Shown here: positions 24,501-34,049 of the stretch, one piece after another | Numbering within the stretch: position 1 is the first letter of the stretch | How the letters are laid out: each line of letters opens with the position of its first letter | Source: Desulfosarcina cetonica JCM 12296 | Lineage (GTDB): Bacteria; Desulfobacterota; Desulfobacteria; Desulfobacterales; Desulfosarcinaceae | Length of the DNA: 40,873 bases | Direction of reading: 5' to 3' | Assembly (NCBI RefSeq): GCF_001311845.1 | Contig: NZ_BBCC01000038.1 | Location: 1-40,873 of the forward strand | Translations under genes and position numbers: made by a program | The notes under the pieces: model-generated | What the model saw: the letters and a program-made list of their open reading frames with translations, nothing else | Database searches by the model: none | Told to the model about the DNA's origin: nothing

Positions 24501-25660
24501 CTAGCTTGAAGGTTGCAAGTCCAAAACTTCCGATTGCATGAGAAGGTCTGAATTCTCTTCTCCTGTCTCGTCAGTCCACATATTGTAGTTTTTCTCGTTA
24601 AAGGCTTCATGGTCGACCGGTTCGTTGAAAACAAGTTCCAATATGTGGCGAACCGAGTTGCCCTTGGATTGCGCGTTGAGGCGATGGGCACAGGCCATAC
24701 AATAGGTGACACACACATCAGCCCCGGTCTCGCTGACCTCTCTCATTCTGGCCGCAGCCCGCGCTTCGCAAATATCAGGATCGACCGCGGAAACAATCCC
24801 GCCGGATCCGCAGCAGATGGTGTCGGTACCGCTGTGGGCCATCTCTTTGACATTTAAACCTGCCAACAATTTGCGGACACATTTTCCGATCGCTCCGCTA
24901 CGGTCCGTGCACGAATCATGGACCGTTACGGTTTTAAAGCCTGTATCCGAGACACCGAGGCCCGCTTCTGCCATCAATTTAAAAATGGATATAACTTCCA
25001 AGTCACTGTTGTTGGTTTCCACAAGCCGCTGATGACAGGTCGGGCAGGCGGTCACAACCCGGCGGACACCCCGGTCCTCGATACTTCGCCACAGCCTTTC
25101 AGAATAATCTTTGGCCCGCGCCGCCAGGCCCATCTGGTAAAGGGGGGCGCCGCAGCACTGAAGCGACGCGCCGACCTCTTGTCCGCCCTGGCCCAGCACT
25201 GCGCAGCGGCCTGCACCAGATGGGGCCCTTCATTGGTGAGCATGCAGCCGGGAAAAAACAACACATTGCAGCGGTTTTGGGTCAGATCGGCATAGAGGGC
25301 ATCCATATTGTAAGTTCTGCGGTAAAGCGAAAAAGCATTCCAGTCGTGATCCACCCATAAAAAGTGATACTGTTCCGGATCAACAATGCCCGATTCGATA
25401 AACTCGCTTCGCGCTGTTTGAACCATACCGGCAATATCCAGATCCTCCGGACATAGCTCACAACACATCCCGCACAGCGAGCACTTTTGAATAAAATCGA
25501 TAACCGTCTCGTCAGGATCTCCTGCAGACAAAATTTTGGCAATCTCGTCCGGCAGGTGATCTCCACAATTTTGCAGATGCTCACACCCTTCGGCACAAAT
25601 TCCGCAGCCGGTACACTGGTCCGCTATGGTTTCGAACGTTCGCTTTGCATGTTCATCCAT
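24501..25660 (-). pseudogene. HdrD/GlpC-like Fe-S oxidoreductase (ferredoxin plus CCG domains), frameshifted
   Basis: The N-terminal piece has CTGCGICAEGCEHL and CSLCGMCCELCPED, two [4Fe-4S] motifs, followed by NVLFFPGCMLTNEGP. The C-terminal piece has two CCG-type motifs (QCCGAPLYQMG, ICCGSGGIV), TACPTCHQRL and VHDSCTDR. A missing G near 25200 (GCGCA to GCGGCA) splits them; repaired, the protein is about 386 residues. CCG proteins bind a noncubane or otherwise special Fe-S centre and pass electrons between quinones, flavoproteins, ferredoxin or disulfides. The gene lies between an acyl-CoA dehydrogenase (26 bases upstream) and AOR, so it may link one of them to the membrane or ferredoxin pool. 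Confidence 0.85.
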
Positions 25661-25686
25661 GGCAACACCTCTGCCTGCGTTATCGG

Positions 25687-27498
25687 TCAGCCGCCAAATT
25701 GTTCTTCCTCAATTTCGACAACAGCACGACCATCTCTTTTAATGGAATTCATTTTGCCAATGGTAACCGGCAAAACAGAATAAATGAAGTATTCCGCACT
25801 TTTAATCTGACCATGATAAAACGAGGCATTTTTATGGTTAGGTTTTTGAATCAATTGGGTTTTGGCGATTTTTGCCCGCCATAAAAGCATCCATGCCATC
25901 AGCATATCACCCATGACTTCCAGAAAAGGATGGGCATGGGCATAGGCGGTTTTGAACGCCGGCGACTGTGCGGTTTTGGTAATATGGGATGCGGTTTCAA
26001 CAAATTGCGTCATAACGGCCGAGGTTTCGGCGGCCAGGGTTTCGAGCCCTTCGATCTCTCCGGCGGTCTTGATACACGTTTCGATATTCTCAACCAATTT
26101 TTCAAAGACTTTGCCTTTCGCCATACCCAGTTTGCGGCCCAACAAATCCATCGCCTGAATTCCACTCGTTCCTTCATATAACGAAGCAATCTTACAATCC
26201 CTGGCAAGCTGCTCGACAGGATAATCCTTGATGAATCCATATCCCCCGTATACCTGGATCGCCTGGATACATGCCTCAAAGCCTCGTTCGCTGAAATAGG
26301 CCTTAACCACCGGTGTAAGCAGCCCCACCATCGCGTCGCATTGCTGTTTTTCTACCTCATCGGTAGCACACTCCATCCTGTCCGAGAATTCCGTTACGTA
26401 GTACATGAGGCTGCGCATCCCTTCCGCATGAGCCTTCATCCACATCAACATGCGACGTACGTCCGGATGCCGAATGATCGGCACTTGCGATGGATCATCT
26501 TTGCCCGCCCCCAACTCGCGTCCCTGAAGTCTTTCACGTGCATAATTCAATGCATATAGGTAGGCCGACGAACATGCATTCAGCCCTTGTAGTGCCACAT
26601 CCAAACGGGATTCGTTCATCATGTGGAACATAATTTTCATACCTATATTTTCATCACCCAACAAAAAGCCTCGACAATTTCCCTTTCCTCCCAACGTCAA
26701 ACTACAAGTCGCACTCCCATGGATCCCCATTTTCTCTTCAATGCCAGTACATACCACGTCGTTGGCATCGCCCAGACTGCCGTCTTCATTCACCCATATT
26801 TTGGGAACAATGAAAATCGAAATACCCATAGTCCCCGAGGGTGAACCTTCAACGCGCGCCAATACCGGGTGGATGATATTTTCCGACAGGTCGTGTTCGC
26901 CATTGGTGATAAAAATCTTGCTTCCTGATATTAGATAAGTGCCATCGGCATTCTTGGTGGCGGTTGTGGTCAGTGCGCCGACATCGGACCCGGCGTTGGG
27001 TTCGGTGAGCAGCATGGTGCCTGTCCATTTGCCGGTATACAAATTTTTTAAAAATAAGTTTTTCAAATGGTCCGTGCCATAAAGGTCGATCATTTTCCCG
27101 GTGCCATGCCCCATCATGGCATAAAAAACCGCTGACCAGTTGGCGCCTTCGAGATACTCTCCGACCACCCGGTTGACGATATGCGGCATTCCCTGCCCCC
27201 CCCACTCCGGCGCTTCGGTCAATGAGGTCCACTCGCCCTCTCTGATGAGTTCGTATACGCGATGATAACTTTCCGGCACCTTTACCTGACCGGCATTAAA
27301 GGTGGCGCCGATTCGGTCTCCATCCACGGCGGTCGGCAATACCTCTTTGATGGCAAGATTGCGTGCCTCGTTGATAATCATATCAACGGTCTTTTTGTTG
27401 AACCCGGAATACTTCTCATTTTTAATCAATTCCAAAGTGTTCATTTGCTCGTATAAAACAAAATCAACATCCCTGCGGTCTGCAATCAGCTGCGCCAT
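25687..27498 (-). CDS. Acyl-CoA dehydrogenase, long (DmdC/AcdA-like) form
   Basis: The start at 27498 places AAGGAG 8 bases upstream; the ATG at 27507 touches the ribosome site. The 603 residues exceed the usual 380 because of an extra C-terminal domain, as in the DmdC-like group. Visible motifs are LTEPNAGSDVGALTTTA (FAD/substrate loop), SKIFITNGEHDL, EEKMGIHGSATC and the catalytic-Glu context ASLYEGTSGIQAMDLLGRKL. It introduces a 2,3-double bond into an acyl-CoA, normally donating electrons to ETF. It is intact, unlike the remnant at 2880. Its place between DUF1329 and the HdrD-like gene suggests that it acts on the compound handled by this operon. Confidence 0.92.
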   Translation of the reverse strand: MAQLIADRRDVDFVLYEQMNTLELIKNEKYSGFNKKTVDMIINEARNLAIKEVLPTAVDGDRIGATFNAGQVKVPESYHRVYELIREGEWTSLTEAPEWGGQGMPHIVNRVVGEYLEGANWSAVFYAMMGHGTGKMIDLYGTDHLKNLFLKNLYTGKWTGTMLLTEPNAGSDVGALTTTATKNADGTYLISGSKIFITNGEHDLSENIIHPVLARVEGSPSGTMGISIFIVPKIWVNEDGSLGDANDVVCTGIEEKMGIHGSATCSLTLGGKGNCRGFLLGDENIGMKIMFHMMNESRLDVALQGLNACSSAYLYALNYARERLQGRELGAGKDDPSQVPIIRHPDVRRMLMWMKAHAEGMRSLMYYVTEFSDRMECATDEVEKQQCDAMVGLLTPVVKAYFSERGFEACIQAIQVYGGYGFIKDYPVEQLARDCKIASLYEGTSGIQAMDLLGRKLGMAKGKVFEKLVENIETCIKTAGEIEGLETLAAETSAVMTQFVETASHITKTAQSPAFKTAYAHAHPFLEVMGDMLMAWMLLWRAKIAKTQLIQKPNHKNASFYHGQIKSAEYFIYSVLPVTIGKMNSIKRDGRAVVEIEEEQFGG

Positions 27499-27612
27499 GA
27501 ATCCCATCTCCTTTTGATCATACTTTATTTAATTTGCATATTTCCGATAAGTTGGAACAAGCTTCAGTCTTCCCGCCACCACGATAGATGGACAGTGGTG
27601 TCGCGCCTCATC

Positions 27613-28968
27613 CTATCGAACACCTGTAGCGGCAAGTGTTTCCGGTGAGAAAAAAGTATCTGGATGTGGCGAAACGGCCTGTAGTTGTTTGGAGAATCCG
27701 TTGAGAAGCATATTGACGCCATAGGCACCGCTTTGATGATTATAAACCGCTTGGGTATAGTTTAGTACCTCCGGATATTCCATCGCAATAATCGGCAAGC
27801 TGATGGTAGATCGCCAGAGTACGTTCTGTCCGTCCCAGCCATCAAGAAGAACCGCCCGCCAGGTATCTTCATCGATGTAGAAGACCCTCCTGTGGACGGC
27901 ATGCCGCTTACCGGGGGCAAGATCGGCTTGAACGACCCATACCCGGTGAAGTTCCCAACGGACGTAGTCAGGATTTAAGTAATTGGCGCCGAGCACCGCT
28001 TCATCCTCATGGGATAAAAACCCGTTGCAATTATACGGAATATATACCTCCTTTTTCCCTTTAAGCGTGAACTCGTACCGGTCGATATTACCATTGAACA
28101 CATAGACTTCATCGAAAAAATTATGCCCTGAATTCACAAAATCCGGAGTATCGTATGAAATCGAAGGCGCACGACGTACCCTTCTTTGGCCAACAAGATA
28201 CTGCCAGGTCTGGCGCCCCGTTTCGCCCAGATCTTCATGGGTCAGAATCGTCTCACCGGCTTTAAATGGCGGGGCCGTCTGCCGGCTTTTATAATACCAG
28301 AATTTCTTGTTCCATTCTTGGGCGGAAATATCTTTACGGTAATACGGAAATTGATTGCTCTCTTCCATTTCCGTCGTCAAGATAATCTTTCCTTCCCTTG
28401 TAATGATATAATTTCTTTCTCTCATCACATGGGAAACCCCTCGCCAGGATAAGATGTGATTCCAAATGACTTCATACCCGTTTTGGGGAATGGGAAAGGG
28501 GATTCCGTTGTAAGCGCCTTCAACCTTATGGTCTTTGGTGAGTTTTGCATGGGTGGCATTTTTATAGATTGCCTCATAGACATATTGAGGGGCTGCTGCT
28601 GTGCGGTGGGTTGGGAAGATATCCAAGCGGAAGTTCGGATATTTTTTAAGAAGCGCAAGTGTGCCATCCGACAGTTTATCCGCGTATTTTTCTACATTTT
28701 CCCCTTTGATGGAAAAAAGAGGCTTTTCTTCGGCAAACGGATCCGGGCGCAGATCTCCTGAAGTATAGTCAGCAGGCACGGCCGTGTACCCCCCATCCCA
28801 GGCCGGGATCGTTCCATCCGCGTTGCCTGCTCTTTCCGCGCCCACCGGTGTCAGGGTCGATTTCAATTGTTCGGCCTTTTCAGCAACAACCATTGCGATG
28901 ACTTCCTGAGTGAGAAGCCCAAAAGTAGCAAGCATCATTAAGGCAAAAATAGAGGCTTTGAATTTCAT
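27613..28968 (-). CDS. DUF1329 protein, exported (copy 1)
   Basis: The ATG at 28968 has GGGAGA upstream and gives 451 residues starting with a signal peptide (MKFKASIFALMMLATFGLLT, cleavage probably near VIA). The body has the DUF1329 hallmarks GADGTIP-type GNADGTIPAWDGG, GIPFPIPQNGYEVIWNH, WQYLVGQRRVRRAPSISYDTPDF and WELHRVWVVQADL. The family is related to LolB-like lipid carriers in the envelope. It often neighbours DUF1302 proteins and RND pumps in pathways for hydrophobic compounds. It is strongly similar to copy 2 at 32638, including the end FFSPETLAATGVR. The ligand is unknown. Confidence 0.9.
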   Translation of the reverse strand: MKFKASIFALMMLATFGLLTQEVIAMVVAEKAEQLKSTLTPVGAERAGNADGTIPAWDGGYTAVPADYTSGDLRPDPFAEEKPLFSIKGENVEKYADKLSDGTLALLKKYPNFRLDIFPTHRTAAAPQYVYEAIYKNATHAKLTKDHKVEGAYNGIPFPIPQNGYEVIWNHILSWRGVSHVMRERNYIITREGKIILTTEMEESNQFPYYRKDISAQEWNKKFWYYKSRQTAPPFKAGETILTHEDLGETGRQTWQYLVGQRRVRRAPSISYDTPDFVNSGHNFFDEVYVFNGNIDRYEFTLKGKKEVYIPYNCNGFLSHEDEAVLGANYLNPDYVRWELHRVWVVQADLAPGKRHAVHRRVFYIDEDTWRAVLLDGWDGQNVLWRSTISLPIIAMEYPEVLNYTQAVYNHQSGAYGVNMLLNGFSKQLQAVSPHPDTFFSPETLAATGVR

Positions 28969-29099
28969 TTCGCGATCTCCCATCTTTGTGTAAAGGCACT
29001 GATTATCGATTCCCACATTTAAAACTTATCTTTTTTAACTGCACTCAAGGGATAATTTTTTTTCTTTTCTTGATGTTTGGGTTGCACTTGAATAGTTTT

Positions 29100-31463
29100 T
29101 CAGGAGAAAGCGCCCAACGCCGGCATAAAAACCAGCGCACCGACCATGTTCCAAAGAAACATGAAGGCCAGTAAAATCCCCATATCCGCCTGGAATTTTA
29201 TCGGCGAAAAGGACCACGTGGCCACACCCAAGGCCAACGTCAGCCCCATCAGAATAACGATCTTGCCGGTGAAGAGAAGCGCCCGGTAATAAGCGGCGGA
29301 GAGCGTCATCCCCGACCGGATGTCGGCAAGCGTGACGCTGAGAACATAAAGTGCATAATCGACACCGATCCCCACCCCCAGGGCAATGACCGGCAATGTT
29401 GCGACCTTAACCCCGATGCGAAGATAAACCATCAGCACTTCGCACAAAATGGAGGTCAATGCCAAGGGAAGAACGGCAACCAATGCCGCACGCCAGGAAC
29501 GAAAGGTAAGCAGACACAATACAAACACCGAGCCGTAGACCAGATAAAGCATCTGTACCATCGCTTTTTCAACGACGATGTTGGTAGCCGCCTCAATGCC
29601 GGCATTTCCAGCGGCGAGCAGGAAACGAACCTCTTCACCGTCGTTATGTTTCTTAAATGCTTCAACCGCATCAATCACGGATTTCAGCGTATGTGCTTTG
29701 TGATCTTTCAGATAGACAAACAACGAAAGCATGCTGCAGTCGGTATTGAATAGCTCGCGCGGTGCCCGCACCGTCACCGCATTGAGGACGTATTGATTTT
29801 TCAACAATTCATACCACTTCAAGCTCCCCTCATTCATCCCGACAATCGCCTGCTTGCTGGTCGGGGCCATGGAGTTGGTCGACTCCACCCCATCCAGCTG
29901 CTGCAGTTGCCATTCCAGCACATCGACTTTTGCAAGGGTATCAAACTGCGTGCATAGATTTGTCTTTGTTTTGACCATTATCACCAGCACGTCACTACTG
30001 GATGAGAAGTTCTCAACGATAAATGCGTTATCGAGATTATAGCGTGAATGGGGTCTCAGTTCGGGCGCGCCGGGATCCAAGTCGCCAATTTGCAGGTTGG
30101 ATCGAATGACAATGCCAATACCGGCCATCAGAAGGTAAACCACTATAGCAACTGCGGCCCATTTACGGTGGGTGAACAGGTCAAGAAACCGCCATACAAT
30201 ATGCTTGTCTTCGCCTGTCAAGCCAGCGGTTTCCTGTCTCAGGCTACGGTCAGCCGCCTTTTTACTGACACCGACAAAACTCAAAGTGATGGGCACCAGG
30301 ACCAGATTCGTGAAAATCAGGACGGCCACCCCCACGCTGGCCATTAGCGCAAGCACTTGGATGACACCGATGCGGATAATCATCAACACCGCAAAGCCGA
30401 CGGCATCGGTGACCAAGGCGGTAAATCCGGCCATGAAAAGCCTGCGGAAGGTATAGCGCGCAGCGACAACCTTGTGCATGCCTCGCCCCACATCCTGCAA
30501 AATTCCATTCATCTTCTGGCCACCATGGCTCATACCGATGGAGAAAATCAAAAAGGGGACCAGCATTGAAAAGGGATCCAGCTCAAACCCCAACAAATGC
30601 AGCAAGCCAAGCTGCCAGATGACGGCAATAATTGAACAGGTAACAATAACCATCGAGCTACGCAGGCATCGGGTATACCAAAATATAATGACAGCGGCGA
30701 TGATGATCGCGATCAAGAAGAAGAAAAGCACATGCTGGAGGCCATCCATCAGATCTCCGGCCAGCTTGGCAAATCCGGTGATGTGCAGCTTGATGGTGTC
30801 ATTTTGATAGGTCTCGCGTATCTTTTCCATCCTGTGGGAAAGCAGTTGGTAATCCAGTGGCTGATTGGTCTCCGGATTGAGATCGAGAAGCGGAACAAAG
30901 ATGATGCTGGACTTGAAATTATTAGCGACCAATTGGCCGATCTGGCCCGATCTTTCCACATTGACCCGTACCTGTTCCACACTGGTTGGCGAAGCATCAT
31001 AGGTATCGGGAATCACTGGCCCGCCCGCCAAACCGTCTTCGGTTACTTCCGACCAGCGCGTCGACGGTGTCCACAATGATCTCATCGCATTGCGGTCCAC
31101 ACCAGGAATAAAGAAAACCTCATCGTTGATCTTGCGCAAGGTTTCAAGATAATCGGCATTAAAAATCGTACCGGTTGTCGTCTCGACTGCAATCCGGATC
31201 GAGTTGCCGAGGCCGGGCAATTCCTGTTTGTTTTCAAAATAGTTGGTGATGTAAGGATGAAAGGTCGGAATCATGCGTTCGAAACTGGCATTGAGGCGCA
31301 GTTGAAATGCATGGTAACCGAGAAAAAGGGTTAAAAGTGCGCAAATTGTTATGATAACAAGACGATTATTGAAAAGCAGCCGTTCCAGCAAATTTCCCGA
31401 TTGTTTGTCAAAATCCTGCAAACGGGCAATGACCGGTTGTTGTGTGCCAGTATCATGTTTCAT
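29100..31463 (-). CDS. RND/MMPL-family membrane transporter
   Basis: The ATG at 31463 has GGGAG 7 bases upstream; a GTG at 31469 overlaps the upstream stop and is the alternative. The 787 residues have a first membrane helix near residues 33-56, a large periplasmic loop, a block of five or six helices (about 250-400, with the sterol-sensing-like FLIFSIGMSHGGQKMNG), a second loop and a final helix block (about 620-785, with ALGVGIGVDYALYVLSV). This is the two-repeat MMPL plan. It likely moves a hydrophobic compound across or out of the inner membrane using the proton gradient. The DUF1329 copies, the YCF48-like protein and DUF1302 around it are its probable partners. Confidence 0.92.
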   Translation of the reverse strand: MKHDTGTQQPVIARLQDFDKQSGNLLERLLFNNRLVIITICALLTLFLGYHAFQLRLNASFERMIPTFHPYITNYFENKQELPGLGNSIRIAVETTTGTIFNADYLETLRKINDEVFFIPGVDRNAMRSLWTPSTRWSEVTEDGLAGGPVIPDTYDASPTSVEQVRVNVERSGQIGQLVANNFKSSIIFVPLLDLNPETNQPLDYQLLSHRMEKIRETYQNDTIKLHITGFAKLAGDLMDGLQHVLFFFLIAIIIAAVIIFWYTRCLRSSMVIVTCSIIAVIWQLGLLHLLGFELDPFSMLVPFLIFSIGMSHGGQKMNGILQDVGRGMHKVVAARYTFRRLFMAGFTALVTDAVGFAVLMIIRIGVIQVLALMASVGVAVLIFTNLVLVPITLSFVGVSKKAADRSLRQETAGLTGEDKHIVWRFLDLFTHRKWAAVAIVVYLLMAGIGIVIRSNLQIGDLDPGAPELRPHSRYNLDNAFIVENFSSSSDVLVIMVKTKTNLCTQFDTLAKVDVLEWQLQQLDGVESTNSMAPTSKQAIVGMNEGSLKWYELLKNQYVLNAVTVRAPRELFNTDCSMLSLFVYLKDHKAHTLKSVIDAVEAFKKHNDGEEVRFLLAAGNAGIEAATNIVVEKAMVQMLYLVYGSVFVLCLLTFRSWRAALVAVLPLALTSILCEVLMVYLRIGVKVATLPVIALGVGIGVDYALYVLSVTLADIRSGMTLSAAYYRALLFTGKIVILMGLTLALGVATWSFSPIKFQADMGILLAFMFLWNMVGALVFMPALGAFS

Positions 31464-31465
31464 TG

Positions 31466-32594
31466 TCACTCTCCCGCATCCTTCTTGGTTGCACTTGCCA
31501 ACTCGGATGAAACAGGGATCACCTTGACCCCGCGCGTACCCACCACAACCAGATTTCTGTTGTAGGCATTGACAATGCCCATCAACGGGAAGACTTCTCC
31601 CTCCAACGTCAGTTTGCTAAATGTATTTGCCTGATCATGGCTGATGAGCACATCTCCATACTGGGTGGTCAGAACGCACGTGCCGTCTTTAAGTTCAGCC
31701 CCCGCGGTGAGCGCGACAGAAACCCCGGCGTCGATTTTTTGCCAGCTGTTACCATAATCGTCGGATCTGAAAACATTGCCTTTGAGGCCGAAATCAGCAG
31801 TCGGTTGTTTGCAACGGCAAGCAAACCGAAATAGGTTCCTTCGTATGGCGTGGGCATCTTGTGAAACGATTGCCCCTGATCTTCAGAACGCAAAAAAAGT
31901 CCGCGTTCGCCCGCCATAAAGATATATCCCCCCATCGGCAAAATGCTGTACAAATGGAGTCCTTCCGGATTTTCTACGTGATCTTGCCAAGCTGCCACGA
32001 CTCTCCGCCGTCTTCGGTATAAAAGATCATATTGTAGGCCCCGACAATGAAACCCTTCCGTGCATCGACCATGTAGATATCCAGGAAAGGTTTGTCCGGG
32101 CCGTCCTGAACAAACAACTCGGCATTGGCAACGGCTTGCTGGGCACGCATGTCGGCCGGGAAGGCTTTCGCCGTTGCTTTAGCCGCCTCCATCATCAATG
32201 CAGCCGCCTGATGTCCCTCGAGTTGCAAGACCCAGCTCTCACCGCCGTTTTCCGAATACAAAACCACACCGGAATGTCCGACAGCCCATCCCTTTTTGGG
32301 CGTTGCAAAACGGATATTGGTCAACGTGACGCTAACCGGCACGTTGGCTTGTATCCATGATTTTCCATCATCATCGGAGAAAACGATGATGCCGCGTTCG
32401 CCGGCTGCAAGAATTCGATGGCCCGCCCTGGCCACGCAAAGCAACGTGGCTTTTTCCGAATTTTCCGACATTAAGGCCGGGCGCTCGAGGGGAAGTCGGA
32501 CAACCTTCTGCGCGAAGACATTTGTCGTCGTTAAGATCAGCATCACGAAGCCCATCAAAGCGATGCCATGGCACAGGCGTAAAGACGTTTTCAT
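31466..32594 (-). pseudogene. YCF48-like (BNR-repeat) exported protein, two frameshifts
   Basis: The first piece starts at 32594 with a signal peptide (MKTSLRLCHGIALMGFVMLI, cleavage near VFA) and has repeats such as GIIVFSDDDGKSW, VVLYSENGGESW and MIFYTEDGGESW, typical beta-propeller BNR units. One missing T near 31990 (CAGCTTGG to CAGCTTTGG) leads to WQDHVENPEGLHLYSI. One missing G near 31800 (CTGCTG to CTGGCTG) leads to ADFGLKGNVFRSDDYGNSW and on to the stop at 31466. The repaired protein is about 376 residues. Proteins of this kind sit beside RND genes in the DUF1302/DUF1329 cluster; their role is unknown. The stop overlaps the transporter start region, so the two are coupled. Confidence 0.85.
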
Positions 32595-32637
32595 AGTATC
32601 ATTTCCTTTTCACTCCTTCACGCTGGGATATTGACGT

Positions 32638-33996
32638 CTAGCGGACACCTGTTGCGGCGAGCGACTCCGGCGAGAAGAAGGAGTTCGGTAGAACTTTTAT
32701 CGCCTCAACTTGAGGATGCATTTCATTAATAAAAATATTGACGCCGTAAGCCCCCGACTGCAAATTATAAACGGCTTGGGGAGAGTTGATCACTGCCGGG
32801 AACTCCATGGCAACAAAGGGAAAGCTGATAATGGATCGCCAAAATTGCCCTTTCCCATCCCAACCATCACTCATGATGGCGCGCCAGCAATCTTCGTCAA
32901 GATAGAAGACGCGTTTGGCCACCGCATGGCGCTTTCCCGGTTTAAGGTCCGCCTGCACCACCCAGACGCGGTGAAGCTCCCAGCGCACATAGTCCGGATT
33001 TACAAAATGGCTGCCCAACACCTCTTTGTCCTTGTGAGCCAGCATCCCGTTGCAGTTATAAGGAATATAGAGCTCTTTCTTGCCGACCAACGTAAAGTTA
33101 TAACGGTCTAGCTTGCCGCCGAAAACAAAGACCTCATCGAAAAAATTGTGTCCTGAGTTCACAAAGTCCGGCGTATCATAATCAATGGACGGTGCTCTTC
33201 GAACCCGACGCTGGCCAACCAAATACTGCCATGTCTGACGGCCGTGGGCCCCCATGTCATCATGGGTCAAAATGGTCTCACCGGCCTTGAACGGGGGTGC
33301 CGTTTGAATCTGCCGAAAGAGCCAGAATTCTTTGTTCCATTGATCTTCCGGCATCTCTTTCTGATAATAGGGATACTGTTCATATTGCTCTGCCTCTGCC
33401 GTCAATATGACTTTGCCGTCTCGGGTAATGACATAGTTTCGAAATTTAATAAAAATGGAGACCCCGCGCCACGCCAGCTTGTGATTCCAAATGGCCTCGA
33501 AGCCGTTTTGGGGAATCGGGAACGGGATGCCGTGATAAGCACCAGCGACGACTTCATTATCGTTACGCAGTTCGGCTGTGGTAGCATTCTTGAAAGTGGC
33601 GTCATAAACGAATTGCGGGGCTGCATAGGTTCGATGCGCAGGATAAACGTCCATACGAAAGTCATTATATTTTTCAAACAACGCCTTGACACCGTCGGAG
33701 AGATGCTCCGCGTATTGCGACATGTTATCCGCCGTTATCGTGTAAAGCGGTTTTTCATCGGAAAACGGATCCGGTCGCAAATCGCCGGACTTGTAACCCG
33801 GCGGCACGGTTGTATAGCCACCGTCCCAGGGCGGTATCGTGCCATCGGCATTACCGGCCTTTTCAGCGCCCACTGGCGTCAATGCCGTTTTCAGTTTTTC
33901 GGCTTCCTGCGTGCTGACCTTTGCCAGTGCGCCTTGAGTAAACATGCTATACGAAAAGAGTAACGAGAAGACAGCCACCATGAGTTTTAGCTTCAT
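32638..33996 (-). CDS. DUF1329 protein, exported (copy 2)
   Basis: The start at 33996 has AAAGGAGAG 6 bases upstream; the longer frame is rejected. The 452 residues begin with a signal peptide (MKLKLMVAVFSLLFSYSMFT, cleavage near ALA). They then follow copy 1 closely: GNADGTIPPWDGGYTTVP, GIPFPIPQNGFEAIWNH, RRVRRAPSIDYDTPDFVNSG and the C-terminal FFSPESLAATGVR. It is an envelope protein of the DUF1329 family. It lies between the DUF1302 outer-membrane protein and the YCF48-like gene, in the usual order of such clusters. Two copies flanking one RND pump suggest two related carriers or a recent duplication. Confidence 0.9.
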   Translation of the reverse strand: MKLKLMVAVFSLLFSYSMFTQGALAKVSTQEAEKLKTALTPVGAEKAGNADGTIPPWDGGYTTVPPGYKSGDLRPDPFSDEKPLYTITADNMSQYAEHLSDGVKALFEKYNDFRMDVYPAHRTYAAPQFVYDATFKNATTAELRNDNEVVAGAYHGIPFPIPQNGFEAIWNHKLAWRGVSIFIKFRNYVITRDGKVILTAEAEQYEQYPYYQKEMPEDQWNKEFWLFRQIQTAPPFKAGETILTHDDMGAHGRQTWQYLVGQRRVRRAPSIDYDTPDFVNSGHNFFDEVFVFGGKLDRYNFTLVGKKELYIPYNCNGMLAHKDKEVLGSHFVNPDYVRWELHRVWVVQADLKPGKRHAVAKRVFYLDEDCWRAIMSDGWDGKGQFWRSIISFPFVAMEFPAVINSPQAVYNLQSGAYGVNIFINEMHPQVEAIKVLPNSFFSPESLAATGVR

Positions 33997-34049
33997 TTGG
34001 AACTCTCCTTTAATTAGGTATGATTCCTTATACAGGCCACATGCCATAT

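Noticed and set aside
25674..25688. Third copy of the palindromic repeat (match to TGCGTTATCGGTC)
   Set aside because: Only about 13 bases match and neither stem is present, so it may be chance.
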